A stretch of DNA of 64,000 nucleotides, taken from positions 60,041-124,040 of the forward strand of contig JBKBHF010000004.1 in the NCBI GenBank assembly GCA_046297695.1, in the 5' to 3' direction. The stretch comes from Permianibacter sp046297695 (lineage in GTDB: Bacteria > Pseudomonadota > Gammaproteobacteria > Enterobacterales > Permianibacteraceae). Below the pieces are notes generated by a model. It had not been told where the DNA came from and ran no database searches. It saw only the letters and a program-made list of their open reading frames with translations. Position 1 is the stretch's first letter. Each line of letters starts with the position of its first letter. This document shows, one piece after another, positions 49,967 through 59,304 of this stretch. The position numbers were made by a program, and so were the translations under genes.

Positions 49967-50794
49967 TCAACCGGGCTTGCGGGCGATGAATTGTTGCATC
50001 GGCCGACCATCGGTCAAGGTCTGCACACCGTCATGCAAAATCTCGAAATCGGCAAACTGGCGGGCGAGTTCACCGGGCGCCAGCAGAAACGCCGGCCGAC
50101 GCGGGCCACCAAAGCGCTCCGCCCCTTGCAGAAAGGTTTCATACACCAGCAGACCACCCGGTTGCAGCCAGTACCGCAGCTGCGGCAACAACGGCCGGTG
50201 CAGGTAGCGAGCCACATTGATCAGCGCAAAGGACGGCCGCGCCAGCGTCACCGCACCGGTTTCCAAATCCAGACATTGCGATTGAATGGCGAGTCCGCGC
50301 GCCTGCGCGCTGGCCTGCAACCGTTCAAGCGCGTCGGCTTTGGCATCGACCGCCAGCACGCGAAATCCGTGTTGCGCCAAGGTCAGTGCATCGCGACCGC
50401 TGCCGCAGGCCAGGTCGAGCGCCCAGGCATCGGTTTTTGCTGCCGCATCAGGCAGCGTTCCGGGCAAACCGAGCGCGCGCTGCAGGCAGCCGCTCGCTTG
50501 CCACAGTTGTCGTGATTGTGATCCCGGCTGCCAACACGCTTGCTGTTGCCACTGCTGCGCCAACGCGTCGTCAAATTCCAGCGCTTGCGCAATCGGATAA
50601 CCCCATTCGCTCAGCATGGCGACCGCCTGCTGCAGTTCATCGGCAACATCATGCACCAGCCGCAATGTCGTGCCAGGCAACGGCAATTCATGCCGGCGCA
50701 AGATCAGCTCGGCGAACGGCAAATGACAGGCATCCGGGTGATGGCCGCGCCCATAAGCGATCGGCGTACGCAGATCGAGCAGCGGTTCAGCCAC
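49967..50794 (-). CDS. rhodanese-like/SAM methyltransferase fusion
   Basis: A 275-residue protein starting at GTG 50794, with GAGG six bases upstream; the start overlaps the DUF418 gene by eight bases. Residues 1-70 (VAEPLLDLRTPIAYGRGHHP, then HLPFAEL) have a rhodanese fold pattern, but the active-site loop reads LVHDVADELQ with no Cys, so sulfur transfer is unlikely. Residues about 110-270 are a class I methyltransferase: motif I WALDLACGSGRDALTLAQHG, VLAVDAKADAL, and FALINVARYLHRPLLPQLRY. The methyltransferase half resembles TehB-type enzymes. Substrate unknown. Confidence 0.82.
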   Translation of the reverse strand: MAEPLLDLRTPIAYGRGHHPDACHLPFAELILRRHELPLPGTTLRLVHDVADELQQAVAMLSEWGYPIAQALEFDDALAQQWQQQACWQPGSQSRQLWQASGCLQRALGLPGTLPDAAAKTDAWALDLACGSGRDALTLAQHGFRVLAVDAKADALERLQASAQARGLAIQSQCLDLETGAVTLARPSFALINVARYLHRPLLPQLRYWLQPGGLLVYETFLQGAERFGGPRRPAFLLAPGELARQFADFEILHDGVQTLTDGRPMQQFIARKPG

Positions 50795-52052
50795 GCGCTG
50801 CCTCGGCACGCGTGGCCGGTTCCGGCAAATGCCAGCGCGGCCGGACACCATAGCTGAGCCAGCGCCAGAGCCATTCAAACGGACCATGCGGATGACGCTG
50901 CATCCAGTACTGGGACACGGCGATCAGCACCAGCCACACGAGCAAACAGATGATCAGCAAACCCACACGATCAATCCGGCCGAACCAGGCAAGACCGTGA
51001 CCGTAGAACAGCGTGGTGCAAATCAACGAGGTCAGCAGGTAATTGCTGAATGCCATGCGGCCGGTGCGAATCAGCGCAAGCCGCAGCCAACCCGCGCACT
51101 GCGGACGCTGACTCCAGAGCATGATCGCAGCGGCATAACCGGCCGCCACCAGCAGGGAGCCGACGGCGTTCCAGTAATTGCCCATCAACAGGCTGCTGCT
51201 GAAAGCAAAGCCGGAATCGGCAAATTGCTGCACACCATGGCCGACCATGGCAAAGCCCGGCAACAACATGGCCAGCGCGATCCAAGCATAGCGACGCGCC
51301 GACCACTGCCCGAGAAAGGCGCCGCTGCGATAGAGCACCACACCGAAGATCATCAGGCCGCACAAACGCGGCCCGTAGAACAACAGTGTCGCCCATTCAC
51401 CGGCCCAGGCTTCCGGCACCCGGTGCTGCATCTGCGTCAACCAGTCCGCGCGATAGATCGCCACTTCGTCGGCCGACAGCGCCGCTTCCGGCAGCCAGTG
51501 TTTGACCGCCTCCATCATTTCCGCGTCGGTCAGGGCGCGCATTTCCCGGGTGATGGACCAGAGCAGGGAAAACTCCAGCAGCAACAACGCCAGTGCAATC
51601 AGCAGCAACAGCGAGGTGCGTACGCGCAGCAGCGGATACAGCAACATGCCGCAGACGGCGTACACGGCGAGGATGTCGCCAAACCAGAGCAGATACGCAT
51701 GCAGAACGCCGATCACCAGCAAACCCAACATCCGGCGATAGTGGGTGCGCAGCGCCGGCACGCCCTGGTTCAGCAAATGCTCACGAAACAGTCCAAGACC
51801 GGCGCCAAACAACAAGGAAAACAAAGTGATGAATTTTTCCTGGGCGAACACGGCCGGAAACCACCAGGCCCAGTAATTGAGTCCGGTCAGATCGCCATAG
51901 GCCGCCGGGTTGTCGTAGGCAGCGTAGGGCAGCGCAAATGCCCAGATATTGCACAGCAGTATGCCGAGCACGGCGATGCCACGCAGCAAATCCAGACTGT
52001 CATAACGGTGGTAAGGCGCGGGCAAGGCGGCCATGAGAAGCGTTCGTGTCAT
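50787..52052 (-). CDS. DUF418-family inner-membrane protein
   Basis: A protein of about 421 residues with eight to ten transmembrane helices. Family marks are YDSLDLLRGIAVLGILLCNI at the N-terminus, FITLFSLLFGAGLGLF, and the C-terminal DUF418 block RTGRMAFSNYLLTSLICTTL with FGRIDRVGLL and QYWMQRHPHGPFEWLWRWLS. The family (YeiB-like) is widespread with no proven function; transport of a small molecule has been suggested. The start is uncertain: ATG at 52067, 52052 or 52034, none with a strong ribosome site. Coupled to the downstream methyltransferase gene. Confidence 0.88.
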   Translation of the reverse strand: MTRTLLMAALPAPYHRYDSLDLLRGIAVLGILLCNIWAFALPYAAYDNPAAYGDLTGLNYWAWWFPAVFAQEKFITLFSLLFGAGLGLFREHLLNQGVPALRTHYRRMLGLLVIGVLHAYLLWFGDILAVYAVCGMLLYPLLRVRTSLLLLIALALLLLEFSLLWSITREMRALTDAEMMEAVKHWLPEAALSADEVAIYRADWLTQMQHRVPEAWAGEWATLLFYGPRLCGLMIFGVVLYRSGAFLGQWSARRYAWIALAMLLPGFAMVGHGVQQFADSGFAFSSSLLMGNYWNAVGSLLVAAGYAAAIMLWSQRPQCAGWLRLALIRTGRMAFSNYLLTSLICTTLFYGHGLAWFGRIDRVGLLIICLLVWLVLIAVSQYWMQRHPHGPFEWLWRWLSYGVRPRWHLPEPATRAEAARG

Positions 52053-52126
52053 CCCTGATGCCGTCATTGAAGCACTGTCGTGCCGGCACGGCAACGGACG
52101 TTTGTCACAGCCTCAGCATCTCCAGC

Positions 52127-52900
52127 TCAGGGACTGAAGCTCGCCAGTGCCGGCAGCAAAAAGCGCTGGCCATTGATGGCCAGCACCGCGCCTTCCGGCA
52201 CCACCGCGATCAGGCGCAGACCCGCACTGATTTCATCGCCCGGATTCAGGCTGACACCGTTGATCATGACGAAACTGTCGCGGGCATTGCTGGCATAAAT
52301 ATGCGAATTCATGGTCAGCAGCGGCAGTTGCTGGCGAATCTCCACCGGCAGGGCGTTGATGTTTGGTGGTGGCGTGGCGCTGTTGTCCGCGTCGTCGAGG
52401 GATACCTGCTCGGCGGCAACGCGGTCGCGACTGCTGCTGGTCATCGCAGCGCTCGTGCGGCTATCCGGTGGCGTTGCACGCGTTGCTTCGCTCGGGCGAG
52501 TGGAAACGGTATTGCGGGTCGGCGTGGATTGATCTCTTGGCGCGCGCTCGCGAACGACGACCGCCGGTGCCGGCTCGCGCGGTTGCTGGACCACAATTAC
52601 CGCCGGCATCGTGGTTTGCCCGGCCGGATGGGGCGTGGTCGGCGCCGGCGCATTCTCCGTGGTCACCGGTGTGCTGATCGCGACCGACTCCGATTCGGCA
52701 AAACCGAAGCGCCACACCAACAACACAAGCAATACCGTGTTCAAACAGATCGCAACGACCGCGACGACCAGCCACGGTGAACGGCTGCGGCCATCGTCGC
52801 GGCCCTCCCATTCCACGGTCGGCGTTTGCAGTCCCGGTACGGTGCGGTATTCCTGCCGCTCACGCTCCGATTTTCGCAGCGCTTCCAACAAATACGACAT
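52127..52900 (-). CDS. gspB: general secretion pathway protein B
   Basis: A 257-residue inner-membrane protein: cytosolic N-terminus MSYLLEALRKSERERQEYRT (the GspB/PulB signature), one transmembrane helix at about 43-63, a periplasmic Pro/Thr/Arg-rich linker, and a C-terminal GspB domain (PVEIRQQLPLLTMNSHIYAS, FVMINGVSLNPGDEI, ILAINGQRFLLP-like end). With GspA it helps the type II secretion secretin GspD cross the peptidoglycan. Its ATG overlaps the gspA stop (TGATG). The remaining gsp genes are not in this window. Confidence 0.92.
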   Translation of the reverse strand: MSYLLEALRKSERERQEYRTVPGLQTPTVEWEGRDDGRSRSPWLVVAVVAICLNTVLLVLLVWRFGFAESESVAISTPVTTENAPAPTTPHPAGQTTMPAVIVVQQPREPAPAVVVRERAPRDQSTPTRNTVSTRPSEATRATPPDSRTSAAMTSSSRDRVAAEQVSLDDADNSATPPPNINALPVEIRQQLPLLTMNSHIYASNARDSFVMINGVSLNPGDEISAGLRLIAVVPEGAVLAINGQRFLLPALASFSP

Positions 52901-54576
52901 CAACGTGTCTCCGCCAGCCAACCGGGCGCCAAGCGCGCCAGCCGAGGTTGGGTTTCATCATGCGCCTGCACGGCAATCAGGGTTTGCACACCAGCAACGC
53001 CATCCGGCAACAGTCCGCGCTCGCGCTGGAACTGCCGCACTTGCTCGGCGAGCAGCGCATCAAAACGTGCGGTCGCGGCGCCGGCGGTCATGCCTTGCGC
53101 GGTCGCCAGTGCGTTCGCCAACCAGATCACCTGCGGGCCGCTCATGCCTTCAGTCAGCGGCCGGCTGTAACCTGCCGGTGGTTGCCACAGCAGCTGAAAT
53201 TCACCGGACCAAAGTTGCTGAAACTGCGGCAACGGCAATTCCGCTTCACGGTTGCCGAACCGGATCACGGCGCGGCTGTCGTCGAGTGCAATCAGCGTGA
53301 CCCAGAACGGTCCGCGCTCACCGGCCAGCAATTTCAGCATCGCCGGCAGGTTGTAGGCTTGCAGCAGGCGCAGCTCGGCAAAACCACTTTCGCAGCGCAG
53401 CCCCTGCGTTTCGGCGTACGGACACATGGGCCCGTCACGCAGTGCGTCGTAATCGCCAAGCCATTGTGCGAACAGCTCGCGCGCGGCTTCGTCACCGCGC
53501 CGGTCCAGCGCGGTATCACCGAGCAGCGCGTTCAGCAATGCCGTGACATTGGCATCGGTTACGGATTCGCTGGCTTGCGGCAGCGCCGTTTGCGGCGTCG
53601 CCATTTGCGCTTCGGCACTGGCCGGCACGAGCGCATTCGCGGCCACCGACGGCGCTTCGCCCGGCCGCCACCAGATCCCGATGGCCAGCGCCGATGCGGT
53701 CAGCAACAAGCCGGCAGCCAGCCACGGCCACGGCGACCGCTGACCGGCCGCGCGCTTGACGTAGAGCAGATCGCCAAGCACTTCCCGCGCAGCGGTTTTG
53801 ACCATTGCCTCGTCAATGCGATCTTTCTCGCGGGCATAGCCACCGAGCAGCGCCCGTTCGGAAATGGTGTTGATGAGGCGCGGAATGCCGCCGGAAAAAT
53901 AGTGCAGCGCCCGCAAGGCATTGCCGGTAAACGGCGAGCGCTGCACGCCGGCGACTTGCAGCCGGTGCAGCACGTAGGCGCCGGTTTCGTCACGATTCAG
54001 CGGCAACAGGTGGTAGCGAGCGGTAATGCGCTGCGCCAGCTGACGCAGTTCCGGCTGCGCCAGCCGTTCCAGCAGTTCTGGCTGACCAATCAGGATGATC
54101 TGCAGCAGCTTTTTGTCGTTGGTTTCCAGGTTGGTCAGCAGCCGAACCTGTTCCATCGCCTCCAGCGACAGGTGCTGGGCTTCGTCGATCATCAGCACCG
54201 TGCTGAGACCACGACGATGATTTTCCAGCAACCGCTCGGCGATAGCATCGGTCAGCGCTTTCAGACTGGTTTTGGCGTCCGGCGGCGCGATGCGCAATTC
54301 ATCAATAAGGGTTTGCAGCAATTCGACCGGTGACAGTCGCGGGTTCAGCACATAGGCGAGCCGAACATTGTCCGGCAGTTGTTCGAGCAGGCAGCGACAG
54401 AGCGTGGTTTTGCCGGTGCCGACCTCGCCGGTCAGCAGAATGAACCCACCGCCGACACCGACGCCATATAGAAGATGCGCGAGCGCCTCGCGATGACGGC
54501 CGCTCAAATAGAGATAGCGCGGGTCCGGCGCGATCGAAAAGGGGCTTTCTTTCAGTCCGTAATGCCCTTGGTACAT
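52900..54576 (-). CDS. gspA: general secretion pathway protein A (ExeA-like ATPase)
   Basis: A 558-residue protein: an N-terminal AAA ATPase (MYQGHYGLKESPFSIAPDPR, Walker A TGEVGTGKTTLCR, Walker B VLMIDEAQHL, FSGGIPRLIN), a transmembrane helix at about 285-305, and a periplasmic part with a peptidase-C39-like segment and a C-terminal peptidoglycan-binding domain (ALLAEQVRQFQRERGLLPDG). This is the ExeA architecture: it binds peptidoglycan and, with GspB, assembles the type II secretin. Start ATG 54576 agrees with the family. Divergent from cca. Confidence 0.94.
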   Translation of the reverse strand: MYQGHYGLKESPFSIAPDPRYLYLSGRHREALAHLLYGVGVGGGFILLTGEVGTGKTTLCRCLLEQLPDNVRLAYVLNPRLSPVELLQTLIDELRIAPPDAKTSLKALTDAIAERLLENHRRGLSTVLMIDEAQHLSLEAMEQVRLLTNLETNDKKLLQIILIGQPELLERLAQPELRQLAQRITARYHLLPLNRDETGAYVLHRLQVAGVQRSPFTGNALRALHYFSGGIPRLINTISERALLGGYAREKDRIDEAMVKTAAREVLGDLLYVKRAAGQRSPWPWLAAGLLLTASALAIGIWWRPGEAPSVAANALVPASAEAQMATPQTALPQASESVTDANVTALLNALLGDTALDRRGDEAARELFAQWLGDYDALRDGPMCPYAETQGLRCESGFAELRLLQAYNLPAMLKLLAGERGPFWVTLIALDDSRAVIRFGNREAELPLPQFQQLWSGEFQLLWQPPAGYSRPLTEGMSGPQVIWLANALATAQGMTAGAATARFDALLAEQVRQFQRERGLLPDGVAGVQTLIAVQAHDETQPRLARLAPGWLAETR

Positions 54577-54661
54577 CAGCACTGGCCTGTTGGCTGGCAG
54601 GGACGGCCATGATACCCGCGCCCTGTCGCCCGGCATACCCACCAGCGGGTACAATGGCGGG

Positions 54662-55909
54662 ATGAAAATCTACCTCGTCGGCGGCGCCGTCCGCGATCAG
54701 CTGCTCGGCCGCCCGGTCACCGAACGCGACTATGTGGTGGTCGGCGCGACACCGGCAGAGCTGTTGGCGCAAGGCTATCAACCGGTCGGTCGCGATTTTC
54801 CGGTGTTTCTGCATCCGGACACCCGCGCCGAGTACGCACTGGCGCGCACCGAGCGCAAAACCGGTCATGGCTATCACGGCTTTGCCATGCACGCCGCCCC
54901 CGATGTCAGCCTCGAAGCCGATCTGCTGCGTCGCGATCTGACCATCAACGCGATGGCGCAGGACGACGACGGCACCCTGATCGACCCCTATGGCGGCCTC
55001 ACCGATCTGCAAAACAAAATCCTGCGCCACGTCTCGCCGGCGTTTGCCGAAGATCCGCTGCGGGTGCTGCGGGTGGCACGCTTTGCCGCCCGCTATGCGT
55101 CATACGGCTTCACCGTGGCGCCCGACACGCTGACGCTGATGCGAGACATGGTCGACAGCGGCGAGCTGAATCACCTGACCCCGGAGCGGGTCTGGCAGGA
55201 AACGGCGAAAGCACTGGGCGAAGACCAGCCCGGCGTCTATATCGAAACGCTGCGTGCCTGCGGTGCACTGAAAGTGATTTTTCCGGAGCTCGATTGCCTG
55301 TGGGGCGTACCGAATCCGGCCCAGTGGCACCCCGAGATCGATACCGGCGTGCACACGTTGATGGTGCTCGATGTCGCCTGCCGGATCAGCACGAGTGTGC
55401 GGGTTCGGTTTGCCGCGTTGGTGCACGATCTCGGCAAAGGCGTGACGCCGCAGCAGTTCTGGCCGAGTCACCGTGGCCATGAAGAAGCCGGTGTGCCGAT
55501 CATCAACGCCCTGGCCGATCGGCTGAAACTGCCGAATGATTTTCGCGAGCTGGCGGTGCTCACCTCGCGTTTTCATCTACACTTCCACCGTGGCTTCCAA
55601 CTGCGCCCTGGCACCGTGGTCAAAGTGCTGATGCAGAGCGATGCCCTGCGTAGGCCCGAACGTTTCCAGGAATTGCTGCTGGCCTGTGAAGCCGATTTCC
55701 GTGGCCGTGAAGGCTGGCTCGAACGCGCCTACCCACAACGCGCCTACTGGCAACATGCGCTCGATGCCGTGCGTGCCGTACCGGTCCAACCGCTGCTGGA
55801 CCAAGGACTGCAAGGCCAGCGATTGGCCGATCACCTGACCGAGCACCGCGCCCAAGCGGTGGCCGATTTACGCGCCCGACTGGCGCATGACAGCAGTGAA
55901 CTTGCCTAG
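54662..55909 (+). CDS. cca: multifunctional CCA tRNA nucleotidyltransferase
   Basis: A 415-residue CCA-adding enzyme of the E. coli type with an added HD domain. The start MKIYLVGGAVRDQLLGRPVT contains the flexible loop GGAVRD; the metal motif is ERD (Glu21-Arg-Asp23 where E. coli has DRD). RRDLTINAM and EDPLRVLRVARFAARY follow. The HD domain has HTLMVLDVA and LVHDLGKG. It adds and repairs the 3' CCA of tRNA without a template and has phosphatase/phosphodiesterase activity through the HD domain. A TACAAT hexamer ends seven bases before the ATG, so the leader may be very short. Confidence 0.95.
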   Translation: MKIYLVGGAVRDQLLGRPVTERDYVVVGATPAELLAQGYQPVGRDFPVFLHPDTRAEYALARTERKTGHGYHGFAMHAAPDVSLEADLLRRDLTINAMAQDDDGTLIDPYGGLTDLQNKILRHVSPAFAEDPLRVLRVARFAARYASYGFTVAPDTLTLMRDMVDSGELNHLTPERVWQETAKALGEDQPGVYIETLRACGALKVIFPELDCLWGVPNPAQWHPEIDTGVHTLMVLDVACRISTSVRVRFAALVHDLGKGVTPQQFWPSHRGHEEAGVPIINALADRLKLPNDFRELAVLTSRFHLHFHRGFQLRPGTVVKVLMQSDALRRPERFQELLLACEADFRGREGWLERAYPQRAYWQHALDAVRAVPVQPLLDQGLQGQRLADHLTEHRAQAVADLRARLAHDSSELA

Positions 55910-56136
55910 CGCTGCACTGGCATCAACCGAACCGGCCTGAACCGGTCCACAAATACGCGAATCGGAACCCAAACCGCAGCCGCCGCCACCGACCCGCTGC
56001 TGCACAGAGACAAGATTGATAACGCAACTGACGCTCACCCGCTCCGCGTTGTTTCGACTGCAAGCACGGCTTGCGGTCACGCGCTCAGCACGCGTCTGCA
56101 TTTGATGGCAACACCGCACCACAGCATGGAGCTGGC

Positions 56137-57648
56137 ATGAAACCAAGCAAACCCCGTTCGTCCGGACCGCGCCGCAGCGGCGGCAATGATCGTCCGCGCC
56201 GTTTCGACAACGATGATCGGCCGCGCACCCGTTTCGATGAAGAACGCGCTGCCGAACGCCGCACCCGCGGCGAAGGCCCGCGCAGTGACGGGCCACGCAT
56301 TGATCGCCCGCGCTCGGATCGACCGCGTCGTGACGAAAGCCTGACTGCCCGGCCGAGCCGCGCCGCCGGTCACGGCAATCGCGGCGGTTTTGGCCGCGAT
56401 GGCGAACGCAGCGAACGCGGACCGGGTCGCGGTTTCGGCGATCGCAACCGAAGTGAAGGCGGTGAGCGCAGTTTCCGCGATCGCAATGAGCGCGGGCCGG
56501 ATCGTGGTGGTGATCGGAACCGCGACGGTGGCTACGGTAGTGATCGGGGCGAACGCAGTTTCCGCCCGCGTGGTCCGGGAAAGGATCCGAGCATTCAGGT
56601 CTGGCGGCCGGAAGATGATGACATCGGCAATCGCGATCCGAGCTTTGGCCAGGACCGTGGCAACCGCGGTCGTGATCGCGGCGAGCGTGGCGACCGCCCG
56701 CGTGATTTTGCGGATCGCCCGCGCGGCGACCGCCCGCGTGATGACCGTCCGCGCTCGGATCGGCCGCGTCGGGACTTTGATCGGCCGTGGCGCGAATCTG
56801 CCGACCGTGATCCGTTTGACCGCAACAGCCCGCACCCGCCGCGTTTCGAGCGCGACGATGGCAGCGAAAGCGGTGCGCTGGATACCGCGCCGGTCAAACC
56901 GGAAAATGCCCAGCGCCGCGATGAAACCCGCATTCATGGCGTCAATGCCTGCAAGGCGTTCTTTGCCGTGCGACCGCAGGATTTGATCCGCGTTTACCTG
57001 ACGCAAGCCAGGGCACCGCAGTTTGCCGACGTGATGAAATACTGCGTCAACGAACGTCTGGCCTATCACATCATTCCGGACGACGAGCTCGCCCGCGCTG
57101 CCGACACCGAGCACCATGAAGGCGTCTGTTTCCTGGTGAGAAAGCGGACCACGCTGACGCTTGATGAATGGCTGGCGACCGTGCCAGCAAAAGGCTCGCG
57201 CCGGGTCTTGGCGCTGGAAAACGTCGGCAACCCGCACAACCTCGGCGCCATTCTGCGCACCGCCGCCCACTTCGGTGTCGATGCCGTGCTGGTCAATGCC
57301 GGCGCGCCGGTACACAGCGGCGCGGTCGCCCGCACCGCCGAAGGCGGCTTCGAAGCGCTGACCCTGGTCGAGTACCGCGACTTGCCGGCAACGTTTGAAA
57401 AACTCAGCGAAGCTGGCTTCGAACGCATTGCCACCAGCGGTGAGGGCGAATCCGGTCTGTTCGATCAGAAGCTGCCGAAACGGGCGGTGATCTGGTTCGG
57501 TGAAGAGCACAGCGGCCTGTCCGACTACGTGCTCGAACACGCCGATCTGGCGCTCAAAATCCCCGGCAGCGGCGCGGTCCAAAGCCTGAACGTCAGCTGC
57601 GCCGTCGCGGTCGTTTTGGCGGAATGGATGCGGACCAGCAGCAAGTAA
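56137..57648 (+). CDS. SpoU/TrmH-type RNA methyltransferase with long Arg/Asp-rich tail
   Basis: A 503-residue protein. Residues 1 to about 255 are a disordered, strongly charged low-complexity region of Arg, Asp, Gly and Pro (repeats such as RPRSDRPRR, DRNRDGG, RGDRPRDDRPR). From about 270 comes a substrate-binding domain (RIHGVNACKAFFAVRPQDLI) and a SpoU knotted methyltransferase domain with ENVGNPHNLGAILRTAAHFG, FGEEHSGLSDYVL and IPGSGAVQSLNVSCAVAV, the three SAM-binding motifs. The catalytic half resembles E. coli YfiF. It should 2'-O-methylate tRNA or rRNA; the target is unknown. GGAG lies five to six bases before ATG 56137. Confidence 0.9.
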   Translation: MKPSKPRSSGPRRSGGNDRPRRFDNDDRPRTRFDEERAAERRTRGEGPRSDGPRIDRPRSDRPRRDESLTARPSRAAGHGNRGGFGRDGERSERGPGRGFGDRNRSEGGERSFRDRNERGPDRGGDRNRDGGYGSDRGERSFRPRGPGKDPSIQVWRPEDDDIGNRDPSFGQDRGNRGRDRGERGDRPRDFADRPRGDRPRDDRPRSDRPRRDFDRPWRESADRDPFDRNSPHPPRFERDDGSESGALDTAPVKPENAQRRDETRIHGVNACKAFFAVRPQDLIRVYLTQARAPQFADVMKYCVNERLAYHIIPDDELARAADTEHHEGVCFLVRKRTTLTLDEWLATVPAKGSRRVLALENVGNPHNLGAILRTAAHFGVDAVLVNAGAPVHSGAVARTAEGGFEALTLVEYRDLPATFEKLSEAGFERIATSGEGESGLFDQKLPKRAVIWFGEEHSGLSDYVLEHADLALKIPGSGAVQSLNVSCAVAVVLAEWMRTSSK

Positions 57649-57667
57649 GTCGATTGAAAATTATTGC

Positions 57668-57747
57668 CGTCATCGCCGCGCAGACGGGGTCCAGTGGTTG
57701 GCTCAGCCAGCGAAAAAATCTGGATTCCCGCTTGCGTGGCAATGACG
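57668..57747. repeat. dispersed inverted repeat of the CGTCATtcCCGC type
   Basis: An 80-bp element with ends CGTCATCGCCGCGCAGACGG and CCGCTTGCGTGGCAATGACG, imperfect inverted repeats with inner GGTCCAG/CTGGATTC. It matches the common noncoding element (CGTCATTCCCGCGAAAGCGG type) spread through many bacterial genomes. It lies just upstream of the RsmB-type gene and within an over-long open frame. Confidence 0.7.
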
Positions 57748-57792
57748 AGCCAAACTGAAGCATCACATCACTCGCAACGGGAATCCGTCCTG

Positions 57793-59163
57793 ATGGCCAG
57801 CGCAAAAAAGTCTACTGACGCACAGCAACCGAAGTTTGCCCGCACCCGTTTCCGGCAAGCCAGCGAACTGCTCGCCAGCATCCTGCCGCTGACCGATCCG
57901 GCCGATACCATGATGGATCGCTACTTCAAGGCGCATCGGGAAATGGGCTCGCAGGATCGCGCTTTTGCCGCCGAAACCACCTACGCCTGTTTGCGCCGGC
58001 TGCGCGAATTGCGGGCGCTCTGTCGTGGTGCCGGGCCCTTTCCTGGCTTGCGGTTTGAAGCCGAGGCGCTGGTCGCCACTTACCTCATCACGGTCGGCGG
58101 CTGGAGCATGCGCGGGCTGGAGGAAACCGACTTCAAGGATCGCGCGGAAGCGCTGATCAAGGCGGTGCGCAGCTTTGACAAAGGCACACTGAGCTTCGCC
58201 GAGAAATACAATCTGCCGGATTGGCTGTGCGAACCGTTGCGCCAGCAGCTCGGCGATGCCGAAACGGAAAAACTGGCGCGGGCGCTGAACGAGCCGGCGC
58301 CTGTCGATCTGCGGGTCAGCACCCGCCGGATCAGCCGCGAGGATTTGCAGCAACAACTGACCGCGCATGGCTTCGATTGTCATCCGACGCCGCTGTCGCC
58401 GTGGGGCTTGCGCCGCGACCAACGTGGTCCGCTGTTCAACACGACGCAGTTCAAGGAAGGCCTGTTCGAGATGCAGGATGAGGCGAGTCAGCTGGTCGGT
58501 TGGCTGGTGAGCCCGCGACCGCGGCAGACCGTGGTCGATTTCTGTGCCGGCGCCGGTGGCAAAACGCTGCATCTGGCTGACTTGATGAACAACAAGGGCA
58601 GCATCATCGCCTGCGATGTCGCCCAACACCGGCTCGACAAAATGAAGCCGCGGCTGATCCGCGCCAAGCTCGACAATGTCCGCCTGCTGCCGCTCAGCAG
58701 CGAAAACGACGACGCATTGCGGCCGCTGTTTGGCGAAGCCGACGCCGTGCTGGTCGATGCGCCCTGCTCCGGTTCCGGCACGCTGCGCCGCAACCCGGAC
58801 ATGAAATGGCGTGACATGGACATCGCGTCGCTGCACGAACAGCAGCTGTCGATTCTGACGTCCGCGTCGCGGCTGGTAAAACCGGGCGGCCGGTTGGTGT
58901 ACGCCACCTGCTCGCTGCTAGCTGGGGAAAACCAGGCGGTGGTCGATGAATTTCTCGCCGCCAATCCGGATTTTGTCCGCGCCGGCATCGACGGTCCCGA
59001 TCCACAAAACGGCGATCATCAGGATGCCGGCATCATGGCCGCGTTCGATGCACTGGACCCGGCGCTGGCGCAACAACTGCGTGACCGTGGTGAACTGCTG
59101 CTGCTACCACACCGGCATCACACCGACGGCTTTTTCGGCCAGCGTTTGCAGCGCAAAGCCTAG
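57793..59163 (+). CDS. RsmB/NOP2/Sun-family RNA m5C methyltransferase
   Basis: A 456-residue enzyme with an N-terminal NusB-like helical part (FRQASELLASILPLTDPADT, DRAFAAETTYACLRRLRELR) and a C-terminal Rossmann methyltransferase. Motif I is VVDFCAGAGGKTLHLADLM; catalytic cysteines are in VDAPCSGSGTLRRNPD and VYATCSLLAGEN, the two-Cys mechanism of m5C RNA methyltransferases. It resembles RsmB (16S rRNA C967) but is divergent enough that the target is uncertain. The start at 57793 excludes a repeat element upstream. Confidence 0.93.
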   Translation: MASAKKSTDAQQPKFARTRFRQASELLASILPLTDPADTMMDRYFKAHREMGSQDRAFAAETTYACLRRLRELRALCRGAGPFPGLRFEAEALVATYLITVGGWSMRGLEETDFKDRAEALIKAVRSFDKGTLSFAEKYNLPDWLCEPLRQQLGDAETEKLARALNEPAPVDLRVSTRRISREDLQQQLTAHGFDCHPTPLSPWGLRRDQRGPLFNTTQFKEGLFEMQDEASQLVGWLVSPRPRQTVVDFCAGAGGKTLHLADLMNNKGSIIACDVAQHRLDKMKPRLIRAKLDNVRLLPLSSENDDALRPLFGEADAVLVDAPCSGSGTLRRNPDMKWRDMDIASLHEQQLSILTSASRLVKPGGRLVYATCSLLAGENQAVVDEFLAANPDFVRAGIDGPDPQNGDHQDAGIMAAFDALDPALAQQLRDRGELLLLPHRHHTDGFFGQRLQRKA

Positions 59164-59304
59164 CAACTAGCTTAACTAAGCTAGACAATCGCACGAGATA
59201 AGCTCCAAGTACAGGGATAGAGCATTCACCAAACTATTGAAATTTTAAGACTTACATCGCACAATTCGCCGTTTATTCACTATTCGAAAAGGGAGTTCCT
59301 TGTT

